Positions 37,050 through 46,042 of a stretch of 64,000 nucleotides of DNA are shown piece after piece (position 1 is the stretch's first letter; each line of letters opens with the position of its first letter). A program made the position numbers and the translations under genes. The notes below the pieces were generated by a model. That model did no database searches. It saw only the letters and a list, made by a program, of their open reading frames with translations, and was not told the DNA's origin. The stretch lies in contig JAGWAI010000001.1 in NCBI GenBank assembly GCA_021296485.1, positions 21,854 to 85,853 of the forward strand, given 5' to 3'. The stretch comes from Acidobacteriota bacterium. Lineage in GTDB: Bacteria; Acidobacteriota; Vicinamibacteria; Vicinamibacterales; UBA8438.

Positions 37050-37057
37050 CCTTTATT
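37019..37057 (+). terminator. Possible terminator of groESL formed by hairpin 4 of copy A
   Basis: The 9-bp stem GGGGACGAC / GTCGTCCCC is followed by CCTTTATTT, a weak T-rich stretch. It is about 200 bases after the groL stop. The 13-base loop and interrupted T-run make it a poor textbook terminator, so termination is a possibility only. Confidence 0.4.
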
Positions 37058-37144
37058 TCCATCCGGTGGGGGCAGTACGGCCCTCATTCGCACACCTACT
37101 CATAGGGGTTGCTGATTTGGCAGCCGGGCGCCTGGCAAACCTCC

Positions 37145-38110
37145 TCAGCGGAGGTTGAAGTCGAGGGCAACGCTCACCAGGAGCGCGACCGGCTCACCGA
37201 ATCGCGTGGCCGGGTCGAAAAGCCACTGACGGGCAGCCTTGATGGCCTCCTCGTCGAGCCCAAAGACCGGATCGAGGGAGCGTGTAACCCGTACGTCGCC
37301 TACAGTTCCATCGGGCAGCACGACCACCTCAAGTATGACGGTGCCCGTAACTTTGGCGCGCAGTGCCTCGGATGTGTACTGCGGTTTGACCTCGCGGAGC
37401 ACGCGCGGATTCACGATGCCGGCGCCCGGACGGTAGACACCGCCACCGACGCCGCCGCCGGTACCGGGTCCCAGACCCGAACCGGTCCCCGGCCCGCTCC
37501 CGGCGCCTTCGCCGCTGCCGGCGCCGCCGCCGGTACCGCTGCCCTGCGCGCCGGTGTCGGCGCCGGCCAGGGCGTCCAGCACGCCGCTCCGCGTCCGGTC
37601 GGCCGACGCCATGGATACCGCCGGGATGTTCATCTGCTGCGCACTGAGGGTTTCCGGCTCGGGTTCCTGCTCCACAACCACCGGCTCGTCCGGGATCGGC
37701 ACGCTGAGCGGTGTTTCATCGGCGCCCGGCAGCTCGACGAGCTGCGGCAGCTCCAGCGACTCGTTGCCGCCGCCTCCGCCTCCGCCGCCGGGCCCCTCCT
37801 CCGGCAGCCAGACGATGCTGTAGTTGTCGCGCGCGGGAATGATCAACTCGTACACCGGCTCCGGCGTCAGGCTGATGATGAGGGCCACCAGCAGGCCGCC
37901 GACGACGTGCCCCGCGAGGGACGCGGCGAGCGAGCGGCCCATCCGCTCCTCGGTGGCCCCGAGCAGGAACCGCACGTCCCGCGGCCCGAAGGACTCGGGC
38001 CGAATCGACAGCGAGGCGAACTGCTGCTCGGATTCCCCGTTGCGGGTGGTCCCATGCGCAGCCGGTCGGCTACGCGACAGGAACGGTAATCGACCGAAGT
38101 TAAGGCTCAT
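37145..38110 (-). CDS. TonB-like energy transducer with a glycine-rich linker
   Basis: The 321-residue product has a cytoplasmic N-terminus of about 60 residues and one membrane span near 60-82 (AASLAGHVVGGLLVALII). A long periplasmic linker follows, then a C-terminal TonB domain (PRVLREVKPQYTSEALRAKVTGT, VVVLPDGTVGDVRVTRSLD, AARQWLFDPA). The linker is mainly Gly/Ser/Thr (about residues 195-235) plus a Gly run near 115, where classical TonB has Pro-Lys/Pro-Glu repeats. ATG 38110 is chosen over GTG 38134, with no strong ribosome site for either. No ExbB/ExbD gene is adjacent. Confidence 0.82.
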   Translation of the reverse strand: MSLNFGRLPFLSRSRPAAHGTTRNGESEQQFASLSIRPESFGPRDVRFLLGATEERMGRSLAASLAGHVVGGLLVALIISLTPEPVYELIIPARDNYSIVWLPEEGPGGGGGGGGNESLELPQLVELPGADETPLSVPIPDEPVVVEQEPEPETLSAQQMNIPAVSMASADRTRSGVLDALAGADTGAQGSGTGGGAGSGEGAGSGPGTGSGLGPGTGGGVGGGVYRPGAGIVNPRVLREVKPQYTSEALRAKVTGTVILEVVVLPDGTVGDVRVTRSLDPVFGLDEEAIKAARQWLFDPATRFGEPVALLVSVALDFNLR

Positions 38111-38167
38111 GGCGCCGTCAGGCGCCGGGCGCACGCCGCACGTTGCGGCACGCTGCCGCCCAGCGCG

Positions 38168-38629
38168 TCAGACGCGTCCGGTCCAGGCTCCAATGGCCGC
38201 GTTGCCGCCGCCGTAGGCGTGGAGCACGGTAAGCGCGTCGGCTGCGAGCGGTTCGCTCTCAATACCAACCAGCACACCGCCGCGGGCGGTGAGCGTCTCG
38301 AAGATATAGCCGTCGTGGGCCTGGAAGCCGGCTCGTGCCACCGTAGCCGCAATGCCGGACCTGCCCAGGGCTTCGTCTTTTCCCTGCAGGGCGCCGACCA
38401 GCGAGCCCTGCGCGATTGCCGCGCCCAGACCACTCACTTCGACCGACGCCGCGGAGCCCCCGAGCGCACGCTCGACCACCCCGGCCACATCGTCCGACTG
38501 CCGGGCAATAACGGACAACGCCTCCGGGCCGAACCCGTGACGCTTGAGGGCGTCCAGTCCACGCTCGGCCCAGGTCGCGTCCTGAAATACGCCAACCGTG
38601 AACAAACTGCGTTCGTCGCTCTGTGCCAT
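38168..38629 (-). CDS. Small YflT-like (general stress protein) domain protein
   Basis: The 153-residue product begins TVGVFQDATWAERGLDALKRHGF, the pattern of the YflT/general-stress fold in which a ferredoxin-like unit compares two residues. A Gly/Ala-rich middle part (GLGAAIAQGSLVGAL) follows, as in related membrane-stress proteins. No signal peptide. The assignment rests on the N-terminal 40 residues only, and the function is not established. It stands alone between tonB-like and selB on the same strand. Confidence 0.6.
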   Translation of the reverse strand: MAQSDERSLFTVGVFQDATWAERGLDALKRHGFGPEALSVIARQSDDVAGVVERALGGSAASVEVSGLGAAIAQGSLVGALQGKDEALGRSGIAATVARAGFQAHDGYIFETLTARGGVLVGIESEPLAADALTVLHAYGGGNAAIGAWTGRV

Positions 38630-38689
38630 TTACGAACCTTTCGCCTTCATAGAAAGTGTACACCAGACCCGGCAGCGGCCGGCCGCCGC

Positions 38690-40621
38690 TCACAGGACCA
38701 GTCTCGCGTTGCCGACACGCCGCGTGACGCGCATTCGGTCCAGATAACCGAGCAGCGGGAGCGCATACTTGCGCGACACGCCGAAGCGCTCCTTGAACAT
38801 GCCGATGTCAATCCGCACCGGCTCCGTCGTAGCGGACTTCAACTGACCGACCTCCGCCGCGAGGCGGTCCAGGTGCTCCTTGTGAAAAACGAGCCCCTCT
38901 ACCCGCACGAGCGTCCCGTCGCGCACCAGCAACTCCTGCATGCGCTCGGCCAACGCCGCTTGCGCGCCCGCAGCGGCCGCCGCCTGTCCGACGTCCGGCG
39001 GGGCCAGACCCGCCGCCTGGTACGTATCCGCCAGACGATCCCGGACCCGCGCCTCGTCCGCCGACAGCACGATGCGGTGCTCCGCCAGCGCCAGATGATC
39101 GGTCGCAACGATCTTGCCGTCCGCCACCAGCCCCGCGACGGCATGGTCGATCACTGTCGGCGCCGCATGACGGCTCAGGCGCTCCCGCGCCTCTTCCCGC
39201 GGCAGACCCGGCGCGAGCGGCTGCCGCGCGTGAAATTCCGCAATGAGCCCCAGCACCTCCCCACGCACAACACGCAGGTCGGCCGGCGCGACCAGCAGGC
39301 CGCCGACGGCAACGACGCGCCCTTCGGACTCCAGCTCCGCAGCCGCCCGGTCGAGCCATGCAGCCGTGACCCCCAATCGCCGGGTCAGCGACTCGCGCGG
39401 CGCGCCTCGGCCACCCCCTTCGTCCACCATGACCAGTAGCCCGGCGGCCGTGCCGCCCTCGCCGCCGAGCCGGCGCAGCCGGGCCACACCGCGCGGCGAG
39501 CGGAATCGCCCGCGCGGCGGCAATGGATCCAGCACCTGCCCGCCGGCGATGGTCACCGGCGGCGAGTACGCCCGCAGAACGAATCGATCGCCGCGCGTCA
39601 GTGCCAGCGGCGCCTCGACCCGCACACGGGCGAAGGCGCCGGCCCCCGGTTCGAGCGCGCTCAGCAAGACCGGATCATCTTCATCCTCCGCATTCCGCGT
39701 GGGCGCGGAGAGCGAAATTCGAGCCATCGCCTCCGCCGTGCCGTGGTGGCAGCGGACACGGGCGCCGTGCCGCAGCGCCGGAGCATCCGCCAGCAGCGTG
39801 ACGGACGCATCGAAGCGGCGCGTCGTATCGAAGCCGTCGCGCGTCACCACCGCGTCGCCGCGGCGCAGCTCGTCCGCATCCATGCCGTGCAGGTTCACCG
39901 CTACCCGCCGACCGGCTCCCGCCGCCTCCCTCGAGCGGCCGTGCACCTGCACGCCGCGCACCCGCACGCGCCGGCCGGCCGGCAACACCTCCAGCTCCAT
40001 GTCTGCGCGGATTTCCCCAGACACCAGCGTACCGGTGACGACGGTGCCGACACCGCGGACCGTGAACGCCCTGTCGACCGGCAACCGCACCGGCCCTTCC
40101 GCCGCGCGCGGCGGCGCCGCCGCCACCGCGGCCAGGGCGTCCCGCAGCGTTTCCAGGCCGGCTCCGGTCTTGGCCGACACCGGGATGACCGGCGCATTCT
40201 CGAGCCCGGAGCCGCCCAGCAAGTCCTCGGTTTCCAGCCTTACGAGCTCCAGCATCTCGGCATCGACCAGATCGCATTTGCTCAACGCGACGACGCCTCT
40301 GTCGACGCTCAGGAGCCGGCAGATGTCGAAGTGCTCGCGGGTCTGCGGCATCACCGACTCGTCGGCCGCCACCACCAGCAGCACGGCGTCGATGCCGCTC
40401 GCGCCGGCAATCATGTTGCGCACGAACCGCTCGTGGCCCGGCACGTCCACAAAGGCGAACGTCGTATCGTCCTGCCGGTAATGCGCGAATCCGAGATCGA
40501 TCGTGATGCCGCGGGCCTTCTCTTCCTGCAGGCGGTCGGGATCGGTGCCCGTCAGCGCCCGCACCAGGGCGCTCTTGCCGTGGTCCACATGCCCCGCCGT
40601 CCCGATGACAACGTCCCTCAT
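38690..40621 (-). CDS. selB: Selenocysteine-specific elongation factor SelB
   Basis: SelB delivers Sec-tRNA to UGA codons followed by a SECIS hairpin. The 643-residue product has the GTPase motifs [49 protein letters not shown] and LSKCDLV, domains II-III ([23 protein letters not shown]-like region), and a C-terminal winged-helix half. The C-terminus ends [40 protein letters not shown], the classic SelB tail. TTG 40636 is an alternative start. selA, selD and the Sec-tRNA gene were not found in the window. Confidence 0.95.
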   Translation of the reverse strand: MRDVVIGTAGHVDHGKSALVRALTGTDPDRLQEEKARGITIDLGFAHYRQDDTTFAFVDVPGHERFVRNMIAGASGIDAVLLVVAADESVMPQTREHFDICRLLSVDRGVVALSKCDLVDAEMLELVRLETEDLLGGSGLENAPVIPVSAKTGAGLETLRDALAAVAAAPPRAAEGPVRLPVDRAFTVRGVGTVVTGTLVSGEIRADMELEVLPAGRRVRVRGVQVHGRSREAAGAGRRVAVNLHGMDADELRRGDAVVTRDGFDTTRRFDASVTLLADAPALRHGARVRCHHGTAEAMARISLSAPTRNAEDEDDPVLLSALEPGAGAFARVRVEAPLALTRGDRFVLRAYSPPVTIAGGQVLDPLPPRGRFRSPRGVARLRRLGGEGGTAAGLLVMVDEGGGRGAPRESLTRRLGVTAAWLDRAAAELESEGRVVAVGGLLVAPADLRVVRGEVLGLIAEFHARQPLAPGLPREEARERLSRHAAPTVIDHAVAGLVADGKIVATDHLALAEHRIVLSADEARVRDRLADTYQAAGLAPPDVGQAAAAAGAQAALAERMQELLVRDGTLVRVEGLVFHKEHLDRLAAEVGQLKSATTEPVRIDIGMFKERFGVSRKYALPLLGYLDRMRVTRRVGNARLVL

Positions 40622-40657
40622 ATCAGCCTGTGGCAAGAAACCCGCGTCCGCGGCCCG

Positions 40658-42181
40658 TCAGCGCCGGCGCGGGCGCGTCCTCCGCCGGTCAATCGTGCCG
40701 CCGGTCTTGCGGCCGTCCCGCCTGCGCGGCCGGTCGCGCCGTCCTTCGAGCACGCGGACATGATCGAGGACCTCAACCAGGGCCAGCTCGAGTTGGCGCC
40801 GTTCGCGGTCCACCCTGACGAGCTGGACGCGCACCGGATCGCCGAGACGGTACACCTTCTTCGTATTTTCGCCGCGCAGCGCGTGCTGCCCCTCCAGATG
40901 CCGGTAGTAGTCGTCGGCCATGCTCGAAATGTGCACCAAGCCCTCGACGAAATGCTCCGTCAACTCCACGAACAACCCGAACGCGGTTACGCCGATCACA
41001 TAGCCGGTGAATTCATCGCCGACCTTCCCGGCCATGAACCGCACCTTCTTCCACTGGACGATCTCCCGCTCCGCCTCTTCCGCGCGGCGTTCCACGGCGG
41101 ACGTCCGGCGCGCCAGCTCCGGCAAGTCCTCCCGCCACCGCTCCCGCCGCTCGGTGTCCGGCGTACGAGCCCGCAATTCCCGGAGGGCGCGATGCACGAC
41201 CAGATCGGGATAGCGGCGGATGGGCGACGTGAAGTGGGCGTACGCCGGCGCAGCCAGCCCGAAATGGCCCAGATTGGCCGGATCGTAGCGCGCCTGCTGC
41301 ATCGTCCTCAGCATCAGGAACGCCAGCGGCCGCTCCTCCGGCTTGCCGTGCACGCGTCGCAGCAAGCGCTGAAAATGTCCCGGCGTCACGTGCTCCGCCG
41401 GTCCCCCGAGGCTGAAACCGAGCGACGCGGCGAATGCCTCGAATTCGGCGACCTTCGCCGGATCGGGGGATTCGTGCACGCGAAACAGCGCGGGCATGCG
41501 GTTGTCCTCGAGGTGCCTTGCGACCGTCTCGTTCGCGGCCAGCATGAACTCCTCGATCAGGCGGTGCGCCAGGTTGCGCTCCGCGGCCACGATCGCCTCC
41601 ACGCGGCCCTGGTCGTCCATCAGAAACTTGGCCTCGGGGAGATCGAAATCAACCGACCCGCGCGCGCGCCGCCGGCCGTTCAGCACCTCGAACAGCTCGG
41701 CCATCAACTCGAGGTGCGGCACCAGCCGCCTGTACTTCTTCCGCGCGCCAGGGTCGCCACCGGTAAGGATGGCGTTGACCTCCGCATACGTCATGCGGGC
41801 GTCACTGCGGATTACACCGTCGTACAGCTCATAGCGCCGCACGTCGCCGCGCGCGTCGACTTCCATCAGACACGACTGCACGAGACGGTCGACCTGCGGC
41901 CGAAGGCTGCACAGGCCGGTCGCCAGCGCTTCCGGAAACATATGGATCGCGCGGTCCGGAAAATAGACCGACGTACCGCGCTGAATCGCCTCCGCGTCGA
42001 GCGCGCTACCCTCCTGCACGTAGCGGGCGACGTCGGCGATATGCACGCCCAGCCAGAAGTTGCCGTTCGGCAGGCGCTCGATGGTGACCGCGTCGTCAAA
42101 ATCCCTGGCGCTCTCGCCATCGATGGTCACGGTCGGCCAGCGCCGGAAATCCTGCCGGCCCTGCCGGTCGCGCGGTCGCAC
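40658..42181 (-). CDS. rnr: Ribonuclease R, C-terminal part (gene interrupted by a frameshift)
   Basis: This frame carries the catalytic RNB domain ([21 protein letters not shown] with the acidic cluster, then [25 protein letters not shown]) and the S1 domain ([34 protein letters not shown]). The N-terminal cold-shock and helix-turn-helix region is in another frame at 42096-42884. Together, 40658-42884 would make a normal RNase R of about 740 residues. The frames switch by one base around 42185-42240. GTG 42181 with GGGAG six bases upstream could allow independent translation, but a sequencing error or true frameshift mutation is likelier. Confidence 0.85.
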   Translation of the reverse strand: MRPRDRQGRQDFRRWPTVTIDGESARDFDDAVTIERLPNGNFWLGVHIADVARYVQEGSALDAEAIQRGTSVYFPDRAIHMFPEALATGLCSLRPQVDRLVQSCLMEVDARGDVRRYELYDGVIRSDARMTYAEVNAILTGGDPGARKKYRRLVPHLELMAELFEVLNGRRRARGSVDFDLPEAKFLMDDQGRVEAIVAAERNLAHRLIEEFMLAANETVARHLEDNRMPALFRVHESPDPAKVAEFEAFAASLGFSLGGPAEHVTPGHFQRLLRRVHGKPEERPLAFLMLRTMQQARYDPANLGHFGLAAPAYAHFTSPIRRYPDLVVHRALRELRARTPDTERRERWREDLPELARRTSAVERRAEEAEREIVQWKKVRFMAGKVGDEFTGYVIGVTAFGLFVELTEHFVEGLVHISSMADDYYRHLEGQHALRGENTKKVYRLGDPVRVQLVRVDRERRQLELALVEVLDHVRVLEGRRDRPRRRDGRKTGGTIDRRRTRPRRR

Positions 42182-42884
42182 CCGGCTCCCGGCGCGCTCG
42201 GCCGTGCTCGTCGGGCAGCTGATGCTTGCGGATGATCAGCCGCGTGTCCACGCCCTGCGCTTCGATGTCGCCGAGCACCTCGGTCACGCGGCCAACCGGG
42301 TTGCGTGTGGCCGTCGGCCAACGCGTCAGCTCGATCTCGACCATGTCGCCCGGCGCAGCGCCGGCGGAATCCTGGCGCGGCACATGGACGTCCATGACCA
42401 GCCGCCGGTCGAACGGCACGACGTACGCCAACCCGGTTTCGTCGCTGTCGAAGCGGCCCACCAGACGCTCCGCCGCGCGCTCCAGGACGCGCACGATGCG
42501 TCCCTCCGCGCGGTCCGCCGACCGACGGCTCTCAACCCGCGCAACCACCCGGTCCCCGTGCATCGCCTGATTGAGGTTGGCGCCGGCGATGTACAGATCG
42601 CCGTCGACGCCGTCAATCGGATGTTCCGGGATCACGAATCCGAATCCCCGGGGATTGACCTGCACCCGGCCGGTCGCGAGCCGCATGCGATCAGGTTGGC
42701 CGTAGCGGTTGCCACGCACCTTGATGAGCTTGCCGGCATCGACGAGCGCCGCCAGACGGCGGCGCAGGGTGCTGCGCTGCGCCGGCGGCAGGCCCAGCTG
42801 CTGCTGCAGCTCGCGCGCCGTGGCCGGGTGATCCAGCGTCGCGCGGATGCGCGCCAGCAGCTCTTCCGGTGGCGGTGTCGTCAT
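42096..42884 (-). CDS. rnr: Ribonuclease R, N-terminal part (out of frame with the catalytic part)
   Basis: The 262-codon frame has the winged-helix start (ARELQQQLGLPPAQRSTLRRRLAALVDAGKLIKVRGNRYG), an OB-fold region (RVQVNPRGFGFVIPE, GDLYIAGANLNQAMHGDRVVARV) and VTEVLGDIEAQGVDTRLIIRKHQLPDE. The RNase R similarity stops there and the frame becomes meaningless. The expected continuation appears in the frame one base away. The ATG overlaps the glycerate-kinase TGA as ATGA. The whole locus should be treated as one gene or pseudogene spanning 40658-42884. Confidence 0.8.
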   Translation of the reverse strand: MTTPPPEELLARIRATLDHPATARELQQQLGLPPAQRSTLRRRLAALVDAGKLIKVRGNRYGQPDRMRLATGRVQVNPRGFGFVIPEHPIDGVDGDLYIAGANLNQAMHGDRVVARVESRRSADRAEGRIVRVLERAAERLVGRFDSDETGLAYVVPFDRRLVMDVHVPRQDSAGAAPGDMVEIELTRWPTATRNPVGRVTEVLGDIEAQGVDTRLIIRKHQLPDEHGRARREPGATARPAGPAGFPALADRDHRWRERQGF

Positions 42885-44191
42885 TGAATCAGCAGTACCT
42901 GCAGGTCGCCGACATTGGTAGCTGTCGGCCCCAGCCGCACCAGGTCGCCCAATTGCTCGAAGAAGGTGTACGAGTCGTTCCGCTCGAGGTATTGCACCGG
43001 ATGGTGCAGTCCCTTCTTTCGTGCGCGCGCCAGCGTGGTCGTATCGCTCACCGCCCCCGCCGCGTCGGTCGGCCCGTCGATGCCGTCCGTGCCGATACTG
43101 GCCAACGCGGCGGCGCCGGTGAGCGCGGCGAGCGGTTCCACCGCAGCGAGCGCGAACTCCTGGTTGCGCCCGCCCCGGCCGGGCCCCCTGACCTCGACCG
43201 TTGTCTCGCCGGCAGCCAGGATACATGCCGGCCGCCGCCGGCCGACTGCGGCCGCCAGCGCAAGAAAAGACCCGGCCGCCGCCCGCGCCTCGCCGATCAA
43301 CGGCGTCGGCAGCTTCACGACGTCGTAGCCGAACCCGGTCGCGCAACCGGCGGCCGCGTCCAACGCATCACAGCGATTGCCGATAATCGCCGTCCGAGTC
43401 AGACGCAGGCGCGCGTCGCCCGGCTTGGGCGTCTCCGCCCGGTGCCCCTGCCGCCCCGCTTCCAGCTCCCGCAGCGCGGACTGCGGAAACGAGGCCCGGA
43501 CGCGCGGATCAGTCGCCACATCGAGGGCCTCGGCATAGGTGGTCGGGTCCGCCGCCGTCGGGCCGGAGCCGATCACCGCGGGGTCGTCCGCCACCGGACC
43601 AACCACGTCCGATATCGCCAGCGTCACCACCGCGCCCCGCGCGGCGGCCGCCAGCCGGCCGCCCTTGACGGCCGACAGATGCTTGCGTACGCAGTTGATA
43701 CGGTCGATCGGCACGCCGGCCTCCAGCAGCGAACGTGTGGCCTGCACCTTGTCCTCGAGACTGACGCCCGGCGCCGGCGCCGCCAGCACGGCTGAGGCAC
43801 CGCCGGACAACAACAGCACGAGCAGCCCGTCGCCGGCCATACGTTCCGCGAGCGCCAGCGCCCGGCGCCCGGCGGCAAGGCTGCCGTCGTCGGGGACCGG
43901 GTGCCCTGCACGTATCCACTCGAGCACACCCAGGTCCACGTCAGGCGGGCGGCCGGGAGCCGCCACCAGTCCGCAGCGGACATCCTCTCCGCAGCTGCCG
44001 AGATACGCCGCCGCCATGTGCGCCGCCGCCTTGCCGGCGGCAACCAGCGTCACCGGGCGGCCCGTAATCGTCTTGCGGAGTTCGCTGCTGCCGAGCGCCC
44101 GTGCGACGAGCCCGGGCGCGGAGGCTCCCTCGATACCGGCTGCCGCAATCGCAAGCAGGTGGCGCCGCAGGATGACAGTGGAGTCGTTCAG
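42881..44191 (-). CDS. gckA: Glycerate 2-kinase (MOFRL family), probable CTG start
   Basis: The enzyme phosphorylates D-glycerate. The core is VAAGKAAAHMAAAYLG, GHPVPDDGS, LLLSGGASAVLAAPAPGVSLEDK, INCVRKHLSAVKGGRLA, then the MOFRL domain with AGETTVEVRGPGRGGRNQEFALAA and GTDGIDGPTDAAGAV. GTG 44053 would start the protein inside a conserved strand. The same frame continues upstream without a stop to CTG 44191, adding 46 residues that look like the family N-terminus (HLLAIAAAGIEGASAPGLVARALG) and giving 436 residues, the family length. No ATG, GTG or TTG exists in that stretch. CTG 44191 overlaps the upstream TGA as CTGA. Confidence 0.88.
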   Translation of the reverse strand: MNDSTVILRRHLLAIAAAGIEGASAPGLVARALGSSELRKTITGRPVTLVAAGKAAAHMAAAYLGSCGEDVRCGLVAAPGRPPDVDLGVLEWIRAGHPVPDDGSLAAGRRALALAERMAGDGLLVLLLSGGASAVLAAPAPGVSLEDKVQATRSLLEAGVPIDRINCVRKHLSAVKGGRLAAAARGAVVTLAISDVVGPVADDPAVIGSGPTAADPTTYAEALDVATDPRVRASFPQSALRELEAGRQGHRAETPKPGDARLRLTRTAIIGNRCDALDAAAGCATGFGYDVVKLPTPLIGEARAAAGSFLALAAAVGRRRPACILAAGETTVEVRGPGRGGRNQEFALAAVEPLAALTGAAALASIGTDGIDGPTDAAGAVSDTTTLARARKKGLHHPVQYLERNDSYTFFEQLGDLVRLGPTATNVGDLQVLLIQ

Positions 44192-44499
44192 TGGGAGTTC
44201 TTCTGTTCGGACCAGACCGACAGGCGCGTGACCACGTCAATCTCCCGGAGCAGCCGGCTTACGAGCTGATCGCCGTTCTCGCGCGTGCAGAGGTTGTCGA
44301 CCTCGGACATCAGGCGCGTAAGCGCCGCTTCGACGTCGCCGATTACCTTGTCCGAATAGTACTCGCGGTGCTGTTCCAGACACTGGCGGTGCTTGGCCAG
44401 CTCCTCGCGGTAGAAGTTGATGCGCGTGGCGTTATCGCGGAAACCGACCGTGTGCTGGGAGGTGGGTCTGACGAAGCCGGCGCAATTCGAAGGCGGCAT
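44188..44499 (-). CDS. Small helical protein of unknown function
   Basis: The 103-residue product is mostly charged and helical from residue 27 on (RINFYREELAKHRQCLEQHREYYSD, then DVEAALTRLMSEVDNLC and DQLVSRLLREIDVVTRL), suggesting a short coiled coil or helical bundle. No signal peptide or known motif. ATG 44499 is a guess; the frame stays open to 44577. It probably belongs to the transcript gatB-this gene-glycerate kinase-rnr, since its TGA overlaps the kinase start. Confidence 0.6.
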   Translation of the reverse strand: MPPSNCAGFVRPTSQHTVGFRDNATRINFYREELAKHRQCLEQHREYYSDKVIGDVEAALTRLMSEVDNLCTRENGDQLVSRLLREIDVVTRLSVWSEQKNSH

Positions 44500-44573
44500 C
44501 GAACGCAAGTAGTCTAGTGGCCGCCCGCAGGCGGTGTCAATGCGCGCCGTGCCGCGCCGCTTACAGGTATTTC

Positions 44574-46019
44574 TCACCGCCCGCCGTCGAGGACCTCAAG
44601 CAGCATGGCGCGCGCGGCGCGCGGATTCGCCTTGCCTTGCGTGCGCCGCATCACCTGACCGACGAGGAATCCCAGCGTGCCGGTCTTGCCTGCGCGGTAG
44701 CTGGCCACGGCATCCGGATTGCCTTCGAGCGCTTCCCGCACGGCGGCGCCCAGAACATCGGAGTCATCAATCTGAACCAACCCCTCCGCCTCCACGATGG
44801 CGCGCGGCGCCTCGCCCGACGCCGCCATCCGCTCGAACACGGTCCTGGCCGCCGACGTGCTGATGGTGCCGGACTCCACCAGCGCAATAAGTTCCGCGAG
44901 CCGCTCGGGCACGACGCGCAGGCCGCCGATTTCGACATCGTGCTCGTTCAGGTAGCGGCCGACGGAGCCCATCATCCAGTTGCAGGCCGCCTTCGCGTTG
45001 CCCGACGCCCGCACCGTATCCTCGAAGTAGCTCGTCAACTCGGCCGACTGCGCGAGCCAGGCCGCATCCTTCTCCGCGACGCCGAATTCGGCCACCAGCC
45101 GCTGCCGGCGCTCTTCGGGAAGCTCGGGCAGCGACTCCGAGATGGCCGCCACCCATGCCGCCGACACCTCGAGCGGCGGCAGGTCGGGCTCCGGGAAGTA
45201 GCGGTAGTCGTGCGCCTCCTCCTTGCTGCGCATCGGCAGCGTGCGTCCATTGGCGGCGTCCCAGAGGCGCGTTTCCTGCGTGATGGCGCCGCCGGCGCGC
45301 AGCACGTCCGACTGCCGCGCCAGCTCGTATTCGAGCGCGTGCTGGAGGAACCGGAACGAGTTGATGTTCTTCACCTCCACCTTGACGCCGAGCCGCGTCG
45401 TTCCGGGTGGTCGGACCGAGACGTTTGCATCGCAGCGCAGACTGCCTTCTTCCATGTTGCCGTCGTTCACGGCCAGCGCCCGGAACATCGCCCGCAAGCG
45501 GCTGAAGAAATCGGCGGCGGCGGCGCTGGAGCGCAGGTCGGGGTGGGTCACGACCTCGATCAGCGGCACGCCACTACGGTTGAAATCCAGGTGCGTCGCA
45601 CGGCCGGAACCGGGAACCCCGGCGTGCAGCGACTTGCCGGCGTCCTCTTCGAGGTGCACGCGTATGATGCGAACGTCGACCTCCCCCTCATCCGCAACGT
45701 AGCGCACGCGCCCGTCGGTCGCCAGCGGCTGGTCGTATTGCGAAATCTGGTAGCCCTTCGGCAGGTCGGGATAGAAGTAATTCTTGCGCGCGAACAGCGA
45801 CAGCGGCTGCACCTCGCAACGCAGCGCCAGAGCGGCCCGGATTGCAAGCTCGACCACCCGCTCGTTGAGCACCGGCAGGGCGCCGGGAAGGCCGAGGCAG
45901 ACGGGACAGACGTGGGTGTTCGGCGGTGCGCCGAACGTCGTGCTGCAACCGCAGAATATCTTGGTGGCGGTCTGCAGCTGGGCGTGAATCTCGAGTCCGA
46001 TGACCGGTTCGAACTCCAT
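44574..46019 (-). CDS. gatB: Asp-tRNA(Asn)/Glu-tRNA(Gln) amidotransferase subunit B
   Basis: GatB is the tRNA-binding and kinase subunit of the GatCAB complex that makes Gln-tRNA(Gln) and/or Asn-tRNA(Asn). The 481-residue product opens with FEPVIGLEIHAQLQTATKIFCGC. It has the zinc cysteines in CGCS...HVCPVCLGLPG, FYPDLPKGYQISQYD, LHLEEDAGK-type and DFNRSGVPLIEVVTHPD motifs, and the C-terminal YqeY-like domain ending QVMRRTQGKANPRAARAML. gatA and gatC are not in the window. The start at 46019 follows pckA by 23 bases. Confidence 0.95.
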   Translation of the reverse strand: MEFEPVIGLEIHAQLQTATKIFCGCSTTFGAPPNTHVCPVCLGLPGALPVLNERVVELAIRAALALRCEVQPLSLFARKNYFYPDLPKGYQISQYDQPLATDGRVRYVADEGEVDVRIIRVHLEEDAGKSLHAGVPGSGRATHLDFNRSGVPLIEVVTHPDLRSSAAAADFFSRLRAMFRALAVNDGNMEEGSLRCDANVSVRPPGTTRLGVKVEVKNINSFRFLQHALEYELARQSDVLRAGGAITQETRLWDAANGRTLPMRSKEEAHDYRYFPEPDLPPLEVSAAWVAAISESLPELPEERRQRLVAEFGVAEKDAAWLAQSAELTSYFEDTVRASGNAKAACNWMMGSVGRYLNEHDVEIGGLRVVPERLAELIALVESGTISTSAARTVFERMAASGEAPRAIVEAEGLVQIDDSDVLGAAVREALEGNPDAVASYRAGKTGTLGFLVGQVMRRTQGKANPRAARAMLLEVLDGGR

Positions 46020-46042
46020 GGACCGGGCGCGCGGCTGGGGGA

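Noticed and set aside
36829-37158. 109-codon open frame across the repeats and element copy A
   Set aside because: The frame stays open only because repeat lengths are multiples of three. There is no ribosome site, and the translated part recurs in copy B inside another non-coding frame.
38111-38167. Short palindromes (GGCGCC repeats and GCCGCA-CGT-TGCGGC) before the tonB-like gene
   Set aside because: Such short GC palindromes are expected by chance in this DNA, no T-run follows, and they do not match the dispersed element.
38630-38689. Sec-tRNA gene next to selB
   Set aside because: The 60-base gap is too short for the roughly 95-base Sec-tRNA, and no arm fits. The gap after selB toward rnr is also too short.
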